64,000 nucleotides of DNA from an uncultured Clostridia bacterium (GTDB taxonomy: Bacteria > Bacillota > Clostridia > TANB77 > CAG-508): assembly GCA_934149005.1 (NCBI GenBank), contig CAKPDN010000001.1, positions 255,403-319,402 of the forward strand. The letters are read 5' to 3'. Under the pieces are notes generated by a model. It was not told the origin of the DNA, searched no databases, and saw nothing but the letters and a program-made list of their open reading frames with translations. Positions 19,520 through 27,805 of the stretch are shown here, one piece after another; within the stretch, counting starts at the first letter, position 1, and every line of letters starts with the position of its first letter. The position numbers were made by a program, and so were the translations under genes.

Positions 19520-20026
19520 TTATTTTTTAGCTAAAATTGTAAACATATTTCTACCTTCTAATTTAGGTTGTTTTTCAACTACTGAAATATCTTCTAATTT
19601 TTCTATAAATTTATTTAAAACTATTTCTCCTGCTTTAGAGTTGTTTAATTCTCTTCCTCTGAATTTTACCGTAATTTTTACTTTGTTTCCATCTGTTAAA
19701 AATTTTCTTGCATTTTTTGATTTGAATTCAAAGTCATGTTCTTCAATATTAGGGGTAACTCTTAACTCTTTTATCTCTAAAACTTTTTGTTTCTTTTTAG
19801 CTTCTTTTTCTTTTTTAGATTGTTCAAATTTGTATTTTCCATAGTTCATTATTTTGCAAACTGCTGGTTTTGCATTTGGTGAAACTAGTACTAAATCCAA
19901 GTTATCTTCTCCTGCTTTTTCTAAAGCTTCTTTTGTTGAAACAATTCCTAATTTTTCCCCATTCATTCCTATTAATTGAATTTCTTTTTCTCTAATTTGA
20001 CCATTTATAGGTAATTCTTGTTTTAT
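19520..20026 (-). CDS. infC: Translation initiation factor IF-3 with atypical ATA start
   Basis: IF-3 controls start-codon fidelity and 30S dissociation. The first in-frame ATG (19966) would drop about 20 conserved residues. The upstream frame reads KQELPINGQIREKEIQLIG, the usual IF-3 N-terminus, and the codon placed 9 bases after a strong GGAGG (20040-20036) is ATA at 20026. With that start the protein has 168 residues, the normal length. Rare start codons such as AUU are a known feature of infC and let IF-3 limit its own translation; ATA fits that logic. Confidence 0.93.
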   Translation of the reverse strand: MKQELPINGQIREKEIQLIGMNGEKLGIVSTKEALEKAGEDNLDLVLVSPNAKPAVCKIMNYGKYKFEQSKKEKEAKKKQKVLEIKELRVTPNIEEHDFEFKSKNARKFLTDGNKVKITVKFRGRELNNSKAGEIVLNKFIEKLEDISVVEKQPKLEGRNMFTILAKK

Positions 20027-20040
20027 GTTAAAACACCTCC

Positions 20041-20190
20041 ATTGATTGCATTTTACGCAATAAAAAATTGACTTTTGTTACAAGTCAATTAGCACATAAA
20101 AATATTACTTTATTTGTAATATTATTTAGTATTTTCTAACCTTTCGCTTATTTGCTAGGGTGAGAAGTTTTTGCTTCTTCTTGTAACAAT
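20041..20190 (-). promoter_or_regulatory. Attenuator leader of the infC-rpmI-rplT operon (L20-leader type)
   Basis: The transcript begins near 20188 with GUUACAAG (20187-20180). Further down is a terminator hairpin AATTGACTT/AAGTCAATT (20090-20066) followed by TTTTTAT. The terminator contains CUUGUAAC (20084-20077), exactly complementary to the transcript's 5' end, so an antiterminator pairing is possible. Firmicutes use such leaders for L20 feedback on this operon. The L20-binding part itself was not modelled. Confidence 0.7.
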
Positions 20191-20194
20191 AATT

Positions 20195-20222
20195 ATTATA
20201 CCATAAATTTCTAATTTGTCAA
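20195..20222 (-). promoter_or_regulatory. Sigma-A promoter of infC operon
   Basis: A consensus TTGACA (20222-20217), 16-base spacer and consensus TATAAT (20200-20195) lie on the minus strand ahead of the infC leader. Confidence 0.85.
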
Positions 20223-20310
20223 TAAATTTCAAAAAAATATTCGGCTTTTTGTGAAAAAACGTTACCATATACTTTTTTAAAGCATTATTAACAGGTTGTA
20301 TATATAATAA

Positions 20311-20347
20311 AAGAGGGATTTTGTGTGGTGGCCCCTTAATCCCTCTT
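20311..20347. repeat. Family B palindromic repeat, short copy, acting as xerD terminator
   Basis: AAGAGGGATT and AATCCCTCTT form a stem around a loop containing GTGGTGGCCCCTTAAT, the same sequence that makes up the longer copies at 37568 and 50539. On the minus strand a TTTTATT tail follows, so it can end xerD transcripts. Confidence 0.7.
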
Positions 20348-20353
20348 AATTTA

Positions 20354-21235
20354 TTATGCTCTTGGATGAGCTTTTTGATAAATATTTTTTATTCCTTCAT
20401 CTTGAAATTGCATATAAACTTGTGTTGAAGAAATGTCTGAATGTCCAAGCATTGTTTGTATTGACTTTAGGTCTGCTCCATTTTGTAATAAATGTGTTGC
20501 AAATGAATGTCTTAATACATGTGGTGTAATGTCTTTTGTTATGTGTGCTTGTTCTTTATAATATTTTATTATTTTCCAAAATCCTTGTCTTGTTAATCTC
20601 TGTCCATTAACATTTACAAATAAAGCTTTTTCGTTATCATCTTTTATTAGTATGTCTCTTGCGTGTTCTGTATATTCTTTTAAAGCTTTTAAAGACATTT
20701 TTCCTAGTGGTATTGTTCTTTGTTTATTCGCTTTTCTACAATTTACATATCCTTCTTTAAAATTGACATCATCTATATCTAATGAAATTATTTCTGTAAC
20801 TCTCATTCCTGTTGCATAAGCAAATTCTAGCATTGCTTTATCTCTAATTCCTTTTAAATCAATATCTTTTGGTTGTTCTAATAATAATTCAACTTCTTTA
20901 GATGTTAAAACACATGGTGTTCTTTTTTCTACTTTTGGTGATTGCAAACTTCTTGTTGGATCTTTTTTTACTTTTCCTTTTTTTAATACATATTGGTAAA
21001 AAGATCTAATTGATGCTATACATCTTGAAATAGTTGAAGGTTTTTTCCCTAATTCTTCTAAGTATTCAATATAATTTTGCATAACTTCTTCATCAACCTT
21101 GTTGTATGCCACTTCACATCCTTCTATATATCTTCTGAATTGTTTTAAGTCTCTTTTGTATGATTGTAATGTGTTATTTGATAATTTTTTATCAGTCTCT
21201 AAAAATTCAAAAAAAAGTTTTAATTGTTTCTCCAT
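20354..21235 (-). CDS. xerD: Tyrosine recombinase XerD-like
   Basis: The 293-residue product is an XerC/XerD-type recombinase, which resolves chromosome dimers at dif. It has the N-terminal SAM-like core-binding domain (1-85) and the catalytic residues Arg (TGMRVTEI), Lys (RKANKQRTIP), His-x-x-Arg (HVLRHSFAT), His (LGHSD) and the Tyr nucleophile (STQVYMQ). It is followed by spoIIM upstream, with an intergenic stretch of 85 bases. Confidence 0.9.
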   Translation of the reverse strand: MEKQLKLFFEFLETDKKLSNNTLQSYKRDLKQFRRYIEGCEVAYNKVDEEVMQNYIEYLEELGKKPSTISRCIASIRSFYQYVLKKGKVKKDPTRSLQSPKVEKRTPCVLTSKEVELLLEQPKDIDLKGIRDKAMLEFAYATGMRVTEIISLDIDDVNFKEGYVNCRKANKQRTIPLGKMSLKALKEYTEHARDILIKDDNEKALFVNVNGQRLTRQGFWKIIKYYKEQAHITKDITPHVLRHSFATHLLQNGADLKSIQTMLGHSDISSTQVYMQFQDEGIKNIYQKAHPRA

Positions 21236-21320
21236 TTTTCCCTACCCCTATATCAAAATATTTTATTTACATAAACTAATATAAGTTATATCAAACTATT
21301 TAAAAAAAGTAAATAGATTT

Positions 21321-21961
21321 TTAAAAATATTTTATAATTTTTTTTAGAATATTTGTTGATATTAATATTTCTATAATTGATGCTATACATAAGAATATCA
21401 ACATAATACTTGAAAATACTGTATGTCGTAATACTTCTATTTTTATATTATTTTTATTTTTATCTTTTATTATTGATTTGTATAACTTGAATCCGACTTA
21501 CTCCTATTGCAATTATACATGGTATAAATATTATATTTTGTAGCAATAAAGTTATTAGAATAAATAATATTCCTTTTCCCATTCCCATAATTACTATTAT
21601 TGATGAGATTGTGTATCCTAAGCAAAATCCTCTATATAGTATTATTCCAAAAACAATTGGTATTCCGAATTACTGTTGTTCCAAAAAACCATAATGTTAT
21701 TGCTAAAATAATGTTTTCAAATATTGTTGTTTTTAAAAGTTCTATATTATTTAGCTTTTCTATTTTTTTTAATTTATCCACAAAATTATTTAAGTATGAT
21801 GTTATTTCTGTCATTTGTGTTTCTTGTGTATTGTTTATGAACATTACTCCTAAAAATATTCCTATTACAAATATTAGTGTTACTAATATATATTCTTTTT
21901 TATTGTTGATTATATGCTGATAAATTGTGTTTTTTATGTTTAATCGTTTGTTTTTTTTCAT
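21321..21961 (-). CDS. spoIIM: Stage II sporulation protein M, interrupted by two +1 frameshift sites
   Basis: SpoIIM is a membrane part of the SpoIID-SpoIIM-SpoIIP engulfment machine. Read continuously from the ATG at 21961 the frame stops after 109 residues. If one base is skipped at 21667 and one at 21495, the frame runs to a TAA at 21323-21321 and gives a 212-residue SpoIIM, the family length, with helices and the FGTTVI-GIPIVFG and IAIGVS-GFKLYKS segments intact. At both places the extra base is a C that makes an in-frame CGG before the GG of a conserved Gly codon. Sequence error, recent mutation or programmed frameshifting are possible; the pattern favours the last or a systematic error. 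Confidence 0.85.
21493..21495 (-). other. Candidate +1 frameshift site 2 of spoIIM
   Basis: Coding-strand context is GGAGTAAGT-C-GGATTC. AGT is followed by in-frame CGG; skipping C gives GGA (Gly). AGGAG ends two bases before AGT, a layout like the internal Shine-Dalgarno element of prfB frameshifting. Confidence 0.6.
21665..21667 (-). other. Candidate +1 frameshift site 1 of spoIIM
   Basis: Coding-strand context is ACAGTAATT-C-GGAATACC. ATT is followed by in-frame CGG; skipping C gives GGA (Gly) and continues GIPIVFG. Confidence 0.6.
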
Positions 21962-22049
21962 ATAAAAATTCTCCTTATTGAATGCACTTTTTATACATAA
22001 TGTGTATTCAATAAAGAGATTTTTAGAACTGTTTTGATATGATATTTTG

Positions 22050-22701
<652 letters not shown>

Positions 22702-22756
22702 ATTCTATCTTTCCTTTCTTTTTGATTTTCTTATGTATAATTTTATATAATCTTTT

Positions 22757-23944
22757 TTATATAATCTTTCCGTAGTTTCCACCGCCACCAGACTGAACTT
22801 TCGCATTACCTGTTCTAGCTCTATCAATAGCATTTGCAACTTTTTCTCCAACAACAGCTTCTATATCATCCTTTGATAATCTATGTAATATATTCATTTC
22901 TGTTTCAAAAGTATCTAATAATTTATCAATAGTTTTACCTCCTACGCCTGGAATAAACCCAAGTGGAACTTGATATATATATGGTGGTCTATTTTCTGGG
23001 CTTTTTGTTTCTTTTTTGTCTTTTATTAATTCAATTCTATCAAAAACTCCAAATGTAACTTTATTACTTCCACAATATGGGCAAGTCTCAACTGGCTCTT
23101 TTGTTTCTATTGTTTGATTACAATTATCACAATATGTTCTATGGTATTTTCCAAGCTTAGGGTCTAGTCCATAATTCGCAATTATTTTTCTACCTTCTTC
23201 ATTTTTTAATGCTTTTACAACTTCTTTAAAAGATATATCCTCTACTTGCATTTTGTTGTATTCTCTTGCTATTTTGGGAAGTGAATGTGCATCTGAGTTT
23301 GTTACAAAGGTCTTATTTTCTAATTCTGATATTTCATCTGCCAAAAATGTGTCTGAACTTAATCCTAATTCTACCGCAAATATTTTATCATATTTTTCTC
23401 TAAATATATCTTGTAATCTATCTGCACAATTTCCATAGTAACTTTTAAATGGTGTAAATATATGTGCTGGGATTAGAATTCCATTATATTTTTCAACAAT
23501 ATCAATCAATTCATATCCTGATAAATCTGATCTTTGTGTACTTAATGTTATGTTTTTGATATGTTTACTCATTTCGTTTGAAAATGCTTTTATGTCTTTT
23601 AAATGTGGAAAGAAACACACATTATGAGCAGCTCCAGATTTTCCGTTCCTTCCTTTTTCTGATGTTTCTACTTCACTTCCTAAAAGAATACATACTTTAT
23701 CTTTGTATATAATTCCTCCATCTTTTAATTCATATGCATCTCCTGTTTTTAAGAAATTTTCTATATCTTCAATTACATATGGTGATGCACAATCTATTAT
23801 TCCACAAATATTTATCCCTTTTCTTTCAGCACATTCTTTTGCTATATTAGCAAAATTCAAGTTTCTTGCCGCTGTTATTTTAATTGGCTTTCCATTTTCT
23901 GATCTTCCTATGTGTATATGTAAATCTGCAAATACTTCGTACAT
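22757..23944 (-). CDS. Endonuclease Q-like PHP-domain protein (YqxK family)
   Basis: The 395-residue product has an N-terminal PHP domain (ADLHIHIGRS at the start; GSEVETSE, PAHIFTP and TNSDAHSLP metal-ligand motifs), a four-cysteine zinc site (CDNC and CPYC, about 272-293), and a helix-hairpin-helix (FIPGVGGKTIDKLL). This order matches EndoQ, which cuts DNA 5' of deaminated bases such as uracil and hypoxanthine. EndoQ is known from Thermococcales and a few bacteria. It is probably cotranscribed with the gene at 23960. Confidence 0.8.
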   Translation of the reverse strand: MYEVFADLHIHIGRSENGKPIKITAARNLNFANIAKECAERKGINICGIIDCASPYVIEDIENFLKTGDAYELKDGGIIYKDKVCILLGSEVETSEKGRNGKSGAAHNVCFFPHLKDIKAFSNEMSKHIKNITLSTQRSDLSGYELIDIVEKYNGILIPAHIFTPFKSYYGNCADRLQDIFREKYDKIFAVELGLSSDTFLADEISELENKTFVTNSDAHSLPKIAREYNKMQVEDISFKEVVKALKNEEGRKIIANYGLDPKLGKYHRTYCDNCNQTIETKEPVETCPYCGSNKVTFGVFDRIELIKDKKETKSPENRPPYIYQVPLGFIPGVGGKTIDKLLDTFETEMNILHRLSKDDIEAVVGEKVANAIDRARTGNAKVQSGGGGNYGKII

Positions 23945-23959
23945 TTTTTCCTCTTTTCT

Positions 23960-24766
23960 CTATATGTTTTCTTGATTAGTTATATTTTTATTTTTTTCTT
24001 CTAACATGTCAAATATCTTTTTTGTTGTTTCTTCTGTAAATAATGCTCTATTATTTTTAAAGTTTTCTTGAAACATCTCATCTCTTATTTCTTTATATTT
24101 TTTATTTATTTGTATATCAACTTGTGGTTCATATTGATTAACAACTTTTTTTATAAAATCTGCTAATTCATTAGTTTCATTATACATTTTTATTAACTTT
24201 TTAATTGGTTTTATTTCTGTAAATTCTCCTATATTTATTTCTTCTAATGTTTCTATAAATTCAGAAAATATTTCAAGATATCTGTTATATTTACTTTTTA
24301 AATTTCTATGTATTAATAAAATCATCGCTTCATCTGGATCAAACCCTGTTCTTTCTGGTCTGTCTAAAATCATTCCTGCAAATTGCTCTACTAATTCAAT
24401 TACATCACTTTCTCTTTCTCTTGGATTACTATTACTGTATCTATTCATTTCTTCACATATTTTACAAAATCTTTTTCCAAAACCTAATGTTTCTAAATAT
24501 TCTGCTCCTTTTTTAGCATATGATTTTATTTCATCTAAATTACTAACTCCTTTACTCTTCTTACAATTACATAGAAGACATTCTGTTAATACTAAATTTT
24601 CATCTAAATCTATTTTATTATACTTTAAAAACATTCTTGCCAATTCAGTTTTTACAATAACTGTTTTGTCAAAAAAAATGTTTTCTTTTTTTGATAAATA
24701 ATATACTATTTCCATTTTTGATGCTAAATTTTTTTCTTCTAATATGTATTCAGCAAATGTATTCAT
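23960..24766 (-). CDS. Unrecognised cysteine-containing protein next to EndoQ-like gene
   Basis: I do not recognise this family. The ATG at 24766 is preferred to an upstream GTG at 24784, because GGAAGG lies 10 bases ahead; this gives 268 residues. Visible features are Cys clusters CLLCNCKK (about 65-72) and FCKICEEM (about 100-107), which could bind zinc, followed by a helical, acidic C-terminal half. Its stop is 15 bases before the EndoQ-like start, so a shared transcript and a linked role in DNA repair are possible. Confidence 0.7.
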   Translation of the reverse strand: MNTFAEYILEEKNLASKMEIVYYLSKKENIFFDKTVIVKTELARMFLKYNKIDLDENLVLTECLLCNCKKSKGVSNLDEIKSYAKKGAEYLETLGFGKRFCKICEEMNRYSNSNPRERESDVIELVEQFAGMILDRPERTGFDPDEAMILLIHRNLKSKYNRYLEIFSEFIETLEEINIGEFTEIKPIKKLIKMYNETNELADFIKKVVNQYEPQVDIQINKKYKEIRDEMFQENFKNNRALFTEETTKKIFDMLEEKNKNITNQENI

Positions 24767-24946
24767 AATCATGCATCCTTCCACACTTCTTATTTAATCT
24801 TTGGCAATATTATTATAATTTTATTATAAATTAAAGGATTATTTTTTTCAATAATTTTGTCGAATTTTTAATATTACATTTATATTACAAAGTTAATATT
24901 CAATTGTAATTCATAGCTAATATTTATTAATTAAATAAACGGTGCG

Positions 24947-25381
24947 TTATAAGCTTTTTATAGCATTTCTTGCAAGTTCATCACATCTATTATTAAATTT
25001 ATTATTAGCATGTCCCTTTACTTTTATAAAATTCACTTTATGAATTTTGGTTAATGAATATATTTCTTGCCATATTTCTTTATTTTTTACTGCTTTTTTG
25101 TCAGAAGTTTGCCAATTATTTTTTTGCCAATTATAAATCCAACCTTGTGAAAATCCATTTACTAAATAAGCACTATCACTATATAAATCAACTTCGCATG
25201 GAAATTTCAACAATTTTAAACCTTCTAAAGCTGCTGTAAGTTCCATAATATTATTTGTTGTATCTTTCTTTCCTCCTGAAATTTCTTTTTTTGCATCTTT
25301 ATGCATTAGAATTGCTCCCCAGCCTCCTGGTCCTGGGTTTCCTGAGCATGCTCCATCTGTATATATTACAACTTTTTCCAT
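24947..25381 (-). CDS. rnhA: Ribonuclease HI
   Basis: RNase HI removes RNA from RNA-DNA hybrids. The 144-residue product has the four acidic catalytic residues in YTDGACSGNPGPGGW, NIMELTAALEGL, LYSDSAYLVNG and NRCDELAR, plus the basic handle around KGHANNKFN. It is divergent from tmcAL. Confidence 0.93.
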   Translation of the reverse strand: MEKVVIYTDGACSGNPGPGGWGAILMHKDAKKEISGGKKDTTNNIMELTAALEGLKLLKFPCEVDLYSDSAYLVNGFSQGWIYNWQKNNWQTSDKKAVKNKEIWQEIYSLTKIHKVNFIKVKGHANNKFNNRCDELARNAIKSL

Positions 25382-25472
25382 AATCTACCTTCCTTGTATT
25401 TATTTTGATTTTATGTTATTATATCAATATAATTTTTTTTTAACAAGTATTTTATTGAAAGAAGGTGTTTAA

Positions 25473-26714
25473 ATGAGTAAAGTTTTAGGAATAGTTGCAG
25501 AATATAATCCATTTCATAATGGCCATTTATACCATTTAGAAAATTCTAAAAAATTAACTGGTTGTGATTATTCAGTTGCTATTATGAGTGGGAATTTTAC
25601 TCAACGTGGATCTACTTCTATAATTGATAAATGGGAAAAGGCTGCTATAGCACTTTCTAACGGAATAGATTTGGTTATAGAATTACCTATTTTATATTCA
25701 ATTTCTAGTGCTGAAAATTTTGCTGATGGTAGTATTAAAATATTAAATTCTCTTGGAATTATTGATCATCTTTCTTTTGGGTCTGAAACTTCTGACTTAA
25801 ATATTTTAAATGATATTGCTAATGTTTTAATTGATGAACCTGATGAATATAAAAAAATTCTTTCGTTTGAGTTAAAACAGGGTGTATCTTTTCCTAAAGC
25901 TCGTGAAAATGCCTTGTCTAAATTTTTTAATGGTAATTTAAAATATGACAATGTATTATCTTCTCCTAATAATATTTTAGGAATTGAATATTTAAAAGCT
26001 CTTAAGAAATATAATAGTAAGATAGAACCTATTTGTGTGAAAAGATTTAAATCTGATTACAATAGTACTAATTTTTCAAATAATATTGCTAGTGCAACAG
26101 CAATAAGAAATTTTATTAGAAATAAAAATTTTGATATTATTAAAAATGTGGTTCCATATAAAACTTATTCTTCCTTAATGGAAGCTCTTAAAAATGGTCA
26201 TATTGTTCAAGATTTAGATGTTTTTGAAAAGGAAATTTTTTATATTTTAAGAAAAATGTCAATTGAAGAAATAGCAGAGCTTCCTGATGTTTCAGAAGGT
26301 TTAGAATTTGCTATAAAAAATGCTGTAAATTCATGTAATAATATTAATGCCTTTTTAAATTTTATAAAATCTAAAAGATATACACAAACTCGTTTACAAA
26401 GAATTTTATTATATGCTTTACTTGGCATTACTAGAAGTGATATGAATATTTCAAAAAATGTTGTGCCTTATATTAGAGTTTTAGGTTTTAACAAAAATGG
26501 TCAAAATCTTGTTTCTAAAATATCTAAAAATTCTCCTAATGTTAAGTTAATAACTTCTGTGAAGAAGTTTGCTGATAGTAATACTGATAAGGATTTGCAA
26601 CTTTTACTTGATAAAGATATTTTTGCTTCTAATATATATACTCTTGGATTTAAAGATGATTCTTGTGGAAATTTAGATTTTAAAAATGGTGTTATAAAAA
26701 ATTTTAGATTTTGA
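25473..26714 (+). CDS. tmcAL: tRNA(Met) cytidine acetate ligase TmcAL
   Basis: TmcAL makes N4-acetylcytidine at the wobble base of elongator tRNA-Met with acetate and ATP. The 413-residue protein begins GIVAEYNPFHNGHLYHLE, with the HNGH nucleotidyltransferase signature, and has the SGNFTQRGSTSIIDKWEKA segment; both are typical of the YlbM/TmcAL family. Length is normal. AGAAGGTG lies ahead of the ATG. Confidence 0.9.
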   Translation: MSKVLGIVAEYNPFHNGHLYHLENSKKLTGCDYSVAIMSGNFTQRGSTSIIDKWEKAAIALSNGIDLVIELPILYSISSAENFADGSIKILNSLGIIDHLSFGSETSDLNILNDIANVLIDEPDEYKKILSFELKQGVSFPKARENALSKFFNGNLKYDNVLSSPNNILGIEYLKALKKYNSKIEPICVKRFKSDYNSTNFSNNIASATAIRNFIRNKNFDIIKNVVPYKTYSSLMEALKNGHIVQDLDVFEKEIFYILRKMSIEEIAELPDVSEGLEFAIKNAVNSCNNINAFLNFIKSKRYTQTRLQRILLYALLGITRSDMNISKNVVPYIRVLGFNKNGQNLVSKISKNSPNVKLITSVKKFADSNTDKDLQLLLDKDIFASNIYTLGFKDDSCGNLDFKNGVIKNFRF

Positions 26715-26810
26715 TTTTTTTGCTATTAAAGGACCTGGTTTATAATGCAATACAAATTTAAAATTTTACACTAAGATAATAATTAAGAAATGTTAGTATT
26801 TATACTAAAA

Positions 26811-26835
26811 GAGATGTTGTATAAAGCAACATCTC
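26811..26835. terminator. Hairpin terminator between tmcAL and the gene at 26860
   Basis: GAGATGTTG and CAACATCTC flank a 7-base loop. On the minus strand CTTTTAG follows, so it fits the end of the 26860-27228 transcript. Confidence 0.6.
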
Positions 26836-26859
26836 CCTTGTCGATGTGAAAAGTTATCT

Positions 26860-27228
26860 TCACTTCATCCTTTCTTTTGCCCATTTCAGCCTTTCAGCTG
26901 CTGTTTTCTTTTCTTCTTCACTCAGTTCACGACCGAGTTTAGGGCAGTAGAGAGGTTTGCGAATATTAGTCCATTCGCTAGGTCTCTCAAGAGAGCCTGC
27001 AATTACTCCATTAACCTCAAGGCATACTGCCTTCATATCGCCGTCCCTGAACCAATCGAATGGATCAGGATCAGGAAGTAACCTAAAGTCACTACACTGG
27101 TCGCAATATTCACAGCCCCCCATGCCTTTAGTAGAGTAATCTAGTGTTCCATGACTGCCTACGGCAACAACATCAATACCAGCTTCCTCATATTCCTTGA
27201 TTTCCCGAAGATTCTTTTCGCTTAACAT
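26860..27228 (-). CDS. Unrecognised 122-residue protein of foreign base composition
   Basis: I do not recognise the family. The product starts MLSEKNLREIKEYEEAG and has a small Cys cluster CEYCDQC near residues 39-45 and a charged helical C-terminus. Its base composition is clearly richer in G and C than every neighbour, with codons such as GCC, CTC and CGG that native genes avoid. It has a normal ribosome binding site (AAGGAGG) and its own terminator. The likely explanation is recent acquisition. It is bounded by tmcAL on one side and a tRNA-Leu region on the other. Confidence 0.75.
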   Translation of the reverse strand: MLSEKNLREIKEYEEAGIDVVAVGSHGTLDYSTKGMGGCEYCDQCSDFRLLPDPDPFDWFRDGDMKAVCLEVNGVIAGSLERPSEWTNIRKPLYCPKLGRELSEEEKKTAAERLKWAKERMK

Positions 27229-27532
27229 TTGTTTTTCCTCCTTAAAATAATAATTTTACTATGGAAGTTATATGTTAACCTAAAAAATAGGATTAAAAAG
27301 AAATTAACATAAACATCTTATCATTTTTGAGCTGATTTTTCAAGTATTTTTTATATTTTTACTTGAATTTTTTTGTGCTAAATGTGTATTAGATAACTTT
27401 TATATTATTAAACAAATACAATGCAACTTTATTTTGTTCTGTTGTTTCCATTTCCTTTTTCAAATTCTAGTTCTTGCTTAATTATCTTCATTTCAAACAC
27501 CATCCTTTCTTGGATGACATTTTTGAGCAAAC
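27229..27532. other. AT-rich intergenic stretch upstream of the foreign gene
   Basis: About 300 bases without a recognisable gene. It must hold the promoter of the gene at 26860-27228. A 24-codon minus-strand reading frame (27495-27421) with AAGAAAGG upstream is the only coding-like feature. Confidence 0.5.
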
Positions 27533-27566
27533 AAAAAAATCAACCAGATTTATTTTCTGATTGATT
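27533..27566 (-). terminator. Terminator of tRNA-Leu
   Basis: On the minus strand AATCAATCAGA and TCTGGTTGATT pair around AAAATAAA and are followed by TTTTTT, 40 bases after the tRNA-Leu. Confidence 0.75.
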
Positions 27567-27607
27567 TTTGTATCTATCTGTTTTATTAGTTCGAACAGAT
27601 ACGTCAT

Positions 27608-27694
27608 TGGTGCCGGTGGTGGGACTCGAACCCACACGCCATTGCTGACAACAGATTTTGAGTCTGCCCCGTCTACCAATTCCAGCACACCGGC
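27608..27694 (-). tRNA. tRNA-Leu(CAA)
   Basis: The 87-base gene folds as a class II tRNA: acceptor GCCGGTG/CACCGGC, discriminator A and encoded CCA, long variable arm, T-loop GTTCGAGTC. The anticodon loop is CTCAAAA, giving anticodon CAA for leucine codon UUG. Confidence 0.95.
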
Positions 27695-27756
27695 ATATCA
27701 AATACTTAATTATATTAACACATTTATAAAAAAATGTCTACAAAAATTTAAAATTA

Positions 27757-27797
27757 AGTGCAAAAACTTTAACCTTATATTACAATTTTTGCACTTA
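27757..27797 (-). terminator. Hairpin downstream of the coiled-coil gene
   Basis: AAGTGCAAAAA and TTTTTGCACTT can pair around a 19-base loop just after the stop at 27806. The T-tract on the minus strand is broken (AATTTTAAATTTTTG). Confidence 0.5.
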
Positions 27798-27805
27798 AAA
27801 ATTTT

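Noticed and set aside
27421..27495. 24-codon minus-strand reading frame with a ribosome binding site
   Set aside because: Very short, no family, and in a spacer after a tRNA terminator.
27488..27688. 66-codon reading frame across tRNA-Leu
   Set aside because: It is the translation of the tRNA gene itself.
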